A stretch of DNA of 64,000 nt from Isoetes taiwanensis. Taxonomy: Eukaryota > Streptophyta > Lycopodiopsida > Isoetales > Isoetaceae. Within the stretch, counting starts at the first letter, position 1, and every line of letters begins with the position of its first letter. The position numbers and the translations under genes are program-made. A model generated the notes under the pieces. The model worked only from the letters and a program-made list of their open reading frames with translations, ran no database searches and had not been told where the DNA came from. Below are positions 56,783 through 64,000 of the stretch, piece by piece. The DNA lies in assembly GCA_021234155.1 (NCBI GenBank), contig JAJEKV010000018.1:15990180-16054179 (forward strand), in the 5' to 3' direction.

Positions 56783-58310
56783 AATGCAGCGTTTGGAGGA
56801 TCTTCGGGTCCCGCGTGAAATAAGAGCCATGTTTGCTCGCCTATATGAGAAGGTAATTGTCCAGCTTTGTTTTTCTTTAAGTGAGAAATGCAGTAAGCAA
56901 ATTATTAGCAACATTGGAGTGAAGCAAGGTTGTCCAGCATCGCCAACGCTTTTTGGAGTATACATTGATGAGCTTGAAGAGTGGCTTAAGGAAAATTGCT
57001 TGGAGGGGGCATTTATTACAGATTATTTAGTACAACTGTTGCTCTATGCTGATGATATAGTTCTTATTGCACGATCCGAGAGACAGTTTGCAAAAGCATC
57101 TAAATGTATTGAAAAGGTTTTGTGAGCTTACGAGATGATCAGAATCTAGAAAAGACAAAAAGTCATGGTGTTTGGTACTAGAAAAGTATGTAATTTATAC
57201 TATGACGGGATGTGTGGTGGAACAGTACATAATTACAGATACTTGGGCCTAGAGGTAACGTGAGATACTTTATACGTGGAATGCCGCATGGACAAAAGAG
57301 TAAATGCAAAAGTGTAAGAGCACTATTTGGAATGCAGTGCAAAATGTCGCGACAATTCAATTGTGGGACCTGGACTATGCGCCATCATTTGTATAGAGCA
57401 CTTGTGCAACCAAAGTGGTTCTCAGATGGTTGCCAAGTATGGGGTCCGTGGCTATCACGCAAGAAATGGAAAAGCATTGAACGGTAAGCGTAAACGCTCG
57501 ATGGATGAGCTCTGAGTTAAACTCCAAACACCGCATCTACCGCCGCTTAAGCGGGAATGTTGCCTTTAGAGGCGGAGGCTCTTTGCCAATTTATAAGATA
57601 TGTGCTTAGAGTTCAATCTCTAACGCCAGATAGATTGCCACATAAGGTATTAGAAGCAAGCCGTGAACATGGTTGGTATCATAAGGGAGTTGGTGGTTGA
57701 ACCGCTGGGGCATCTCAATGATAGATATGCCTACAACGCCGTAAGGGATCGTGGAATGGGTCAGGATGAAAGTTACTGATAAAATATGGGCAAATGCTCA
57801 AGGAAAAATGGAATTCTACAAAAGAGAGATTAATCCTATGGTCACCTACACACCGCAAAGCAATATCTCCTTGATCATTTACCTAGAGCACACCAACACT
57901 TGATTTGTCGGATGCGAGTTAGCTCCCATCACCTACGAATTGAGTGTGGACGATGGCGTCAGATTCCTAGGGACCAGAGAACATGTGAAGTTTGCGGCGC
58001 ACAAGAAGTTGAAGATGAACACCATTTTCTTATTGCCCGCCCAAAGTATGATGCACCATAAGAGATCGCCATGGATTGAAAGAGTCGGATCTTGAAATGT
58101 ATTTACAGCTTTTTCATTACGCCACGATTAGCATTTGCATCTCTCCTTGAGGAGATATGGCAAGTTCGTGAGGTTTCTTTGCAGCGATGGACTGATTTGT
58201 CCCTCAGTTTGTAGCACCTTTATGTTTGTTTCTGATATTTCGTCTCCTAGACCGTAGGGTCTCTATGAGATAGTGAATAAATTTACTTTACTTTACTTTA
58301 CTATTGATGC
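56783..58310 (+). mobile_element. LINE-C: 5'-truncated non-LTR element inserted in L1-B
   Basis: It starts inside the RT (LEDLRVPREIRAMFARLYEK), has SNIGVKQGCPASPTLFGVYI and the catalytic LYADDIVLIARS (near 57045), a YLGLEVT segment, a CQVWGPWLSRKKW-like piece, and a C-terminal Cys/His segment (CEVCGAQEVEDEHHF, 57990). The 3' end is AGTGAATAAA followed by (TTTAC)n at 58282-58307. It is related to the GC-rich LINE at 4.6-7.8 kb. L1-B coding resumes at once after the tail. Confidence 0.88.
56784..57125 (+). pseudogene. LINE-C reverse transcriptase palm fragment
   Basis: A 113-codon open frame with GVKQGCPASPTLFGVYIDEL and LLLYADDIVLIARSER, the two core motifs around the active-site aspartates. 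The finger subdomain and endonuclease are missing through 5' truncation. Downstream frames are broken. Confidence 0.85.
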
Positions 58311-59175
58311 AAGATCCAAGGAGGTAAATTTCTTTTGGCATCCTGGTATACTTGATAGTGATAATGAATGCCTAGCATGTAGACATCCTCAGAAATATAT
58401 GCAGTGGAATAAGGCAGGGATCAGACAGATAGGAGACTTGAAGGATGATGCACAAGGGTGGAAATCTTGGACTGAGGTAGCTAGAATAACCAAAGGATCT
58501 AATCTGGATAGGAAAATATACAAGATGGTGATGGATAAAGTCAAACACTGTGATGATCTGGTCAGTAGTGACAGTCAATGGACAATGAAAGGAAAGAGTA
58601 CATATTCAGTTAAAGAGATATACAGGGCCCTAATTACACATAAAGAATCAAGAGCATCCCAATTATGGAACTGTAGTGAGGCAGATTTAGCTTCTGTCTG
58701 CAAAAAAGGATGGAGGAATTATACTGCAAATAAAGTTAAAATCTTCAGCTGGCTCATCCTGCACCAGGGATTAGTGACAAACTGGAGAAGATCCAAATTT
58801 GATCCAAACATACCACAGGAATGCCCACTGGGATGTGGAGAAATAGAATATTCTAACCATGTCTTCCAATGCAAAAACATAGCAGAATTCTGGAACTGGA
58901 CTACCCAAGTCAATAAAGGATCAATTGGAGAGGGTGGTGTTGAAGGTGTTCCTGGCAAAACCTTCAACCTCAGTGGTTTAGAACCTCCAGGTTGCTTAAG
59001 GCAACCACTCTGAGTGCAAAGATTCCAAAAAAATGCACAAGAGTTCACTAAGAGTGAGTTTCCCTGAAGATAAAAAAGTCTGCCTCACAAAATAAGTTGC
59101 AGGATGTGATCTATGAAGCTATGGGCCTGGATATCTTTCTACTAGATGCTCAATGCTTGACACAATCTAACTGCA
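58311..59175 (+). pseudogene. L1-B ORF2 C terminus with zf-RVT domain
   Basis: The frame contains ARSKEVNFFWHPGILDSD, WNKAGIRQIGDL, WTMKGKSTYSVKEIYRAL and the zf-RVT region: KVKIFSWLILHQGLVTNWRR, then CPLGCGEIEYSNHVFQC, which keeps the Cys/His set. It closes at 59013. After a further disruption near 58930-59090, LQDVIYEAMGLDIFLLDAQC (59092-59150) resembles the L1 C-terminal end. Confidence 0.8.
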
Positions 59176-59185
59176 AGAACTCAAC

Positions 59186-61252
59186 AAGGTCAGGATAGGC
59201 TAGGTAGGACGAAATCAGATCACTGACCCAGTCAATTTTTGGTCAATATCCCTAACCGAGAGATGAAATTTGAAACTCGACATTGGTGATGAATTTTTGG
59301 GGCTACCAGCTCTATCTTTCTCGTGATTTGTTCCGCACACCAAGGGCCAACTTTTTCCTTTCACCGTAAGGGACCTAATTTTTCTTTTGATAATTTTTGC
59401 CTAAGACTATGAGAAGAGAATGAACTCGAGAGAGAATGTTTACTATAGGTAAACCGTGGCGTGTGTTTAGCATTGCCCGCTCTCTGATTTGCAACTTGGG
59501 CGGACAAAGACGCTAACTAACAATTTGTGCAGGCACTAGACACTCAACCAATAACAATTTTCTCTTTTTGGAAAAAGAACACAATGCAAAAAATTGCTAC
59601 AAAGGTCGGATTTTCAATTTAATCGGTCACTTTCGAAGATACAATGTAATATCCCAAGCTCTGGGTCTTGGGCACGGGATCAAATAGGTACACATATGAA
59701 ATCCGGAGTATTGAGTCAACAATCCAGATCAAAGGTAAACATAGGAGGTCAGAAACAAGCTCAAGATTATCAAGCCGGTCCTTCTTCAAGCCAAGTCTTT
59801 CTTCTTTGCCTTCAAGCCCTCGAAAATCTTCGTGCGTGAGAAAATCCCCTTTGTAGAATGTTCGTTCGTTGAGATCTCAATTATTTCCCTCCAATCTTAA
59901 ATGTCTTCTAGCTTCGCACTAAGCATTCATGGCATTAAACATGATGATTCGCCGGTTTAGGTAGTGATTTAATGGTTTGTTTGGCCAGATTGGACAGATC
60001 TTGGCGTTTTCCTGATTTAGGTTTTTTGGTAGTTCGAAGCTCAATATCCCACAGGCCTGATCGAATTTGGGAGACAAGGTATATAAGGGCTAAAAAATCC
60101 ATTCTTTCTGATTATTGCGTGCAGTGTCCACGTGGGATTCGGTACCTCCACCGCCCCACACGCCCGGATGCTCCACGCGGCAGGGGGGAATTGGCTTGGA
60201 AGAGAAATTAGGCTAGGGGAGGGGGGGTAGATAGGAAAAATTTTTTGCACCCCTTACACCCTATGGCACGATTCCCTAGAAGACATATATCATGCCTAGA
60301 ATAAGGCGTTTTTTCAAAATTCTTTTTTTCTAGGGGAATCTTTTTTTGTGCCCTATAATGTTCTGGGATCTTTTTTCACCATAGAGCTCTTTGGAATTTG
60401 GAAAAAAATGTGGGGAGTGGATGGAGTGGCATTTGAAAAAGATGGCAAGGCTAGGTAGTATGACATGGCCAATGGGAATGATGACGTGTCAGCCCACTTG
60501 AATTTGAAAATTCTCTCTAGTCAAAATTTTTAGAATGATGTGGAGATGATGTGTGTGAATGATGAGGTGTCAAAAGTGATGTGGCAACAATGATATTTTG
60601 AAATGAATTTTGATTTGAATAAGAGTTTGAGATGAAAAGGATAAAATGGTGCTGGGTATGATGTGTGTAGTATGGTGTAGAGGGACTTGGCACATCTAGT
60701 GCTCATTAAGAAGCCAAAAATTTTGTGGAGCATCTTTGAGGCATCTTTGAGGCATATTTGAATTTTGAGCATTTCCCTTAGGGATTTTGCAAGCCTCTCT
60801 GCATTTTGCTCAAGTTGCATGGAATGTTGACTTCATAAGCAAAGTTGTGACTATGTCAAGTCTCTCTTGAACTAGTGGATGATGAAGCAAGTGGGTGTTT
60901 TATGAAGGTGTATTTTGACTAGAAAGAACTTTCAAGGTCAAGTTTGACTTTGGGAGGTGTATGAGGAAGGAGTCAAGGTTCAATGCTATTTGGGATGGTG
61001 GAGTGGATGAGGATGGAAATAAAAAAAAATGCCAAAGATGCCAAGCTCATAAATGATCACATACCATGGAATGCTCTTTAAGGGATCTTCTTTCTCTTCT
61101 TCTCTACACTTCCCATGCTTGTTTGACCTTTTTGTATCTCTTGAGTGACTTGAGTCAATTGTCCTTCCTTTGCTCTTCAAACTTGAGTGTATGCTAGTGA
61201 AGCATTCTCCTAATATCTTGCAAATTGAATCAAACTGATAGGATTAGTGGCT
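59186..61252. other. Non-coding interval, possibly an old LTR
   Basis: No coding domain is recognised. TGTAATATCCCAAGCTCTGG at about 59646 has the form of an LTR start, and a GC-rich patch lies at 60120-60190, but no partner repeat was found. 60500-60900 is rich in GATGTG/TTTGAGG words. Confidence 0.4.
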
Positions 61253-61793
61253 TGATACATGCTTGGCTCTTACATGCCGCCATAGCATGGCAAAAGATTA
61301 TGCCAAACAAAAGAGAAGGTTTGGTCTTCCAGCCCCTTTTGACTAGCCGCTTGATAACTCTTGACATGTTCTCCGGCCGGTTGCCAATATGAGAATATGG
61401 TTGGCAACTCAATGACCCGCATATGGATTGGAAGGTGATAGATCGATATTATGAACGTGCATATGATGCTACTTTTCGGATGAACTCGCATGGAAAATAA
61501 ATCTCTTTAGTTATGAGAAGTCTGCAGGATGGTGGTATGACGACTTTGGGAAATTTATTGGCAATGTAGGATGGCTTTTACGATGCAATGAGGTCAACTC
61601 TTGATCGATGACGATGGAGATAAACATAGGAATGCACCCGCATGTGAAGATAAAGTTTGTTAGTATGAGTGAGTTGCTGGTGTGGAGGCAATGTAAAGCA
61701 ACTCCGGATGATGAAGATCAATGTAGTGCAATGGAAGAGATGTGTAAAGACATGCTCGGGATGCACCGCATGGAACCATGATCATTAGTATCA
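61253..61793 (-). repeat. Putative 3' LTR of the Ty3-type element
   Basis: On the minus strand the segment would start TGATACTAATG at 61793 and end ATGTATCA at 61253, giving short inverted TGATAC/GTATCA termini and 541 bp. A purine-rich stretch (minus-strand CCGAGGGAGTGAAT) lies immediately before it, fitting a polypurine tract. The other LTR is outside the window, so this is inferred. Confidence 0.45.
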
Positions 61794-61956
61794 ATTCACT
61801 CCCTCGGTTGATCACAATGCATAGCAACACTTATAAACTCATTAAAAACACAAATAACAACTCTAAAGCGTAACTACACTTACTAAGACGGGCCTAACTG
61901 ATCTAGCTTTAACCCTAAGTACTAACTAATCCTAGCTACATCTTACCACAGAGATT

Positions 61957-62480
61957 TCAGTTGAACAGAATAAGGGCAACATGTTGTTGCCAATACCTTT
62001 TAGGTGCACAATGTTGATAGGGTTCATCAATTCTCGCCATCGGCAGAACATCCTTCAGCCAATATGAATCCTTGCCATTTGTTCCTATTACTTCAAATGG
62101 TCCTTCCCAAAGATTTTCGAACTTTGTTGCCATATCTTCCCTTGCTTTATTCCACTTTAACACTAACTTTCCTTCTTTCAAGACTCCCTGTAATTTATGT
62201 GCTGCTTTGAAGGCTGCAATATCCTTGGCCTTTTTCCTCATTATTGCATTCTCAGCCTCATATCTATGCTCCTCAAGCTGCATCAATCTCACAAATCTGT
62301 CTTTTAGAGCATCATCCATTTCCAAATTTATCTCGATAGGCCGGTCGAGTGATGGAAGCTCTAATTCTATAGGCAATCTTCGATTCTATCCCATACACCA
62401 AGCTGAAAGGGGTGTGCTTTGTAGCCACTTTGATGGTAGTTCCAGTATGCCCAAAGTGCATCATGAAGTTTTAAATGCCA
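61957..62480 (-). pseudogene. Ty3 integrase C-terminal domain
   Basis: It begins near 62480 with pieces of an HLKLHDALW / HTPFSLVYG segment in shifted frames, then the open frame 62376-61957: MPIELELPSLDRPIEINLEM, later LVLKWNKAREDMATKFENLW and EGPFEVI with YWLKD. These are the standard blocks after the DDE core. A frameshift separates it from the core. Confidence 0.85.
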
Positions 62481-63211
62481 ATCCTTTTTGAAACACCGAT
62501 GGTCTTCTTCAGGATTGATTTGAGAGTCTTATTGGTTGACTCTGCCTGGCCATTTCCCTGAGGGTAATAGGATGAACTCTTGGTGTGTTTAACTTTCAAG
62601 GTGGCTAGAAGTAATGCAATTGCATTGTTGATGAATTGGCTGCCTCTATCAGAAACAATTTTGAAAGGGATACCAAATCTGGCACAGATATTTTCATGTA
62701 GAAACCTTGCAGTGGCTTGGGCATTGGCTTCTCTCAAAGGAATTGCCTCTGCCCATTTGGTAAAGTAATCAGTGGCAACTAATATAAACTGGTGTTGAGC
62801 TGTGGAAGGTGGGTCTATGGGGCCTATAAAATCCAGCCCCCACATTTGGAAAGGTCCAGGGGAAATTATGGCAGTCAGGGCAGCTGGTTGTAAGGTTCTT
62901 TTGCCAAAAATCTGACATTTATGGCAGCATTTTATAGCTTCATAACAATCCTTAAAAAGAGTAGGCCAAAAGTATCCTGACCTTAAAATCTTTTTTGCAG
63001 TTGTGTCTGCTGCAAAGTGTCCTCCACAAACTCCCTCATGACACGCCTCGATTATCATTCTAGCCTCTTCTTTATCCACACATCTCAGCAAGACTCCCTC
63101 CTTGTCAACTTTGCATAGGATCCCTTCAATTAGCCTGAACTTCTTGCACTTGTCCCTAAATCTTCTTTCTTGACTGCTACTCAAGTTCTTAGGTAACTCA
63201 TTGCTTTCCAA
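62471..63211 (-). pseudogene. Ty3 integrase zinc and DDE core
   Basis: A 246-codon open frame with an HHCC zinc region (ACHEGVCGGHFAADTTAKKI, CCHKCQIFGK) and the catalytic core: MWGLDFIGPID (first Asp), IVSDRGSQFINNA (second Asp) and YYPQGNGQAESTNKTLK (Glu). All catalytic residues are kept. Integrase joins cDNA ends to the chromosome. Confidence 0.9.
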
Positions 63212-63270
63212 ATAGTTTCTGATGTCAAATTGCCAATCAATGTTTTACAGATCAACAGAGATCAAGTTTG

Positions 63271-64000
63271 TTAGATTGTCATCAACACATAAACCATCTT
63301 GATCTTCATGTTCAAACAACACCGAGTGGAAGATAGGAGCTGGGATTCTCGATCAACTTTACCACCTTTACAAGTAATATCATAAGCTTGGATCTTACAA
63401 GCCCACCGCCTGTTTAGCCTTTGGCTGCTTTTTTTTTTGCAAATAGGAGTGAAAAAGGATTTTGCCTCATGAACACTTGCACCTGATTGTTTTGCAGAAG
63501 ATGTCCTTGTCTCTCTATTAAAAACATCGTGGCTGCTTTGCACTTTTCTCCAACTGGGATATCTAATTTCGATTATCGGACCACATCTTGCTTGCAAAAG
63601 TAATTACATGATCCCCTTTGTAGCGGTGCCAAACCAATTGCTTTTTTTATCATTAATCGATGTAAGCTTTGAAGGGCTTCTCTAGATCGGGAGGTTTTAG
63701 TAGGATAGATTTGCAAATGGCATCAATGATTTTGTCAAAAGAATTTTGGCATTGCTCACCCCAATCTACTAGGATGTGTTTGCTTTCACTTTTGGAGAAC
63801 TTCCCGACCTTTGTGAGGCTGGAGATTGGGCTTATGGTGTGGGAAAAATAAGGGACATACATTCTCAAGAAGCTGGTCATCCCTATGAAGCTTTTAACTT
63901 TTGTTTGAGGGTTTTTGAGGTGTCGGTTTCCTCAAGGCTTCAATCTTACTGTCAGATATTTGAATTCCTGCTGTGGATACTACATGCCCAAGCAATTCTC
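63271..64000 (-). pseudogene. Ty3 RT end and RNase H (broken)
   Basis: At the right edge the minus strand reads LGHVVSTAGIQISDSKIEAL, the end of the RT palm and thumb. 63880-63653 continues with MTSFLRMYVPYFSHTISPIS and DWGEQCQNSFDKI. RNase H is recognisable near 63420-63340 (WACKIQAYDITCK). Frameshifts lie near 63900, 63640 and 63300. Confidence 0.8.

Larger units (their letters stand above)
51171..59185 (+). mobile_element. L1-B: near-complete plant L1 LINE, interrupted
   Basis: A short 5' leader from about 51171, ORF1 (51221-53662), ORF2 endonuclease and RT (53659-56203), a duplicated segment (56055-56775), the inserted LINE-C (56783-58310), then the ORF2 C terminus (58311-59175). The 5' boundary abuts the broken L1-A. 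No clear poly(A) tail is seen at the 3' end. Confidence 0.85.
61253..64000 (-). mobile_element. Ty3-type LTR retrotransposon, 3' part, runs off the window
   Basis: In minus-strand order from the right edge: end of RT, RNase H, integrase zinc domain, integrase core, C-terminal domain, then a putative LTR. RT-RNaseH-integrase order is Ty3, not Copia. The coding wording resembles plant Tat/Athila-type or related lineages, but the clade is not assigned. Frames are broken in several places. Confidence 0.88.

Noticed and set aside
59646-60250. LTR of a further retrotransposon starting TGTAATATCCC
   Set aside because: No second copy, primer site or target duplication is visible, so it was not called as an element.

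Overview
The window is nuclear DNA of a land plant with a repeat-rich genome. Evidence for this: a multi-exon gene for a CRM-domain organelle intron-splicing factor (a plant family), relics of a cellulose synthase-like D gene and a PPR gene, L1 LINEs with the plant-type DUF4283/zinc-knuckle ORF1, and Copia elements primed by initiator tRNA-Met (TGGTATCAGAGC). Introns are short and canonical GT-AG. The exact lineage cannot be fixed from the sequence; no bacterial or organellar operon is present.

Layout. 1-222 is an assembly gap. 1.0-3.3 kb holds a decayed LTR element with a gag zinc-knuckle trace. 4.6-7.8 kb is a GC-rich, heavily frameshifted LINE on the minus strand. 9.28-13.63 kb is the only gene that looks intact: a nine-exon, about 979-residue CFM3-like protein with three CRM domains. 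15.2-16.1 kb is a partial aspartate aminotransferase gene that kept its introns. 18.9-19.6 kb is a hAT-type MITE with a perfect 8-bp target duplication. 22.95-29.8 kb (minus) and 37.95-42.1 kb (plus) are two copies of one Copia family in inverted orientation that share several inactivating lesions; the minus copy carries a LINE in its LTR and a foldback-containing insert in its RT. Between them lie relics of an LRR protein, a CSLD cellulose synthase-like protein, a trihelix protein and a PPR protein. 42.85-43.26 kb is a probable tRNA-derived SINE with a triplicated tail. 43.975-48.743 kb is a structurally complete but internally deleted Copia element with 680-bp LTRs and a 5-bp target duplication. 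49.2-59.2 kb is a nest of L1 LINEs: a truncated copy, then a nearly complete two-ORF copy that was itself hit by another LINE. 61.25 kb to the end is the 3' half of a Ty3-type element on the minus strand.

Function. Most of the window is layered transposons. The one working gene probably encodes a plastid and/or mitochondrial group II intron splicing factor. The most unusual material is (i) a set of LINE/SINE 3' ends with short tandem-repeat tails, including an ORF1-only LINE and a minimal tail-only insertion, (ii) the hAT MITE rich in CGCGTACGCG-like palindromes, (iii) the paired dead Copia copies, and (iv) an L1 ORF1 with a C-terminal ISP-motif repeat tract. I did not find a clearly new multi-gene system.
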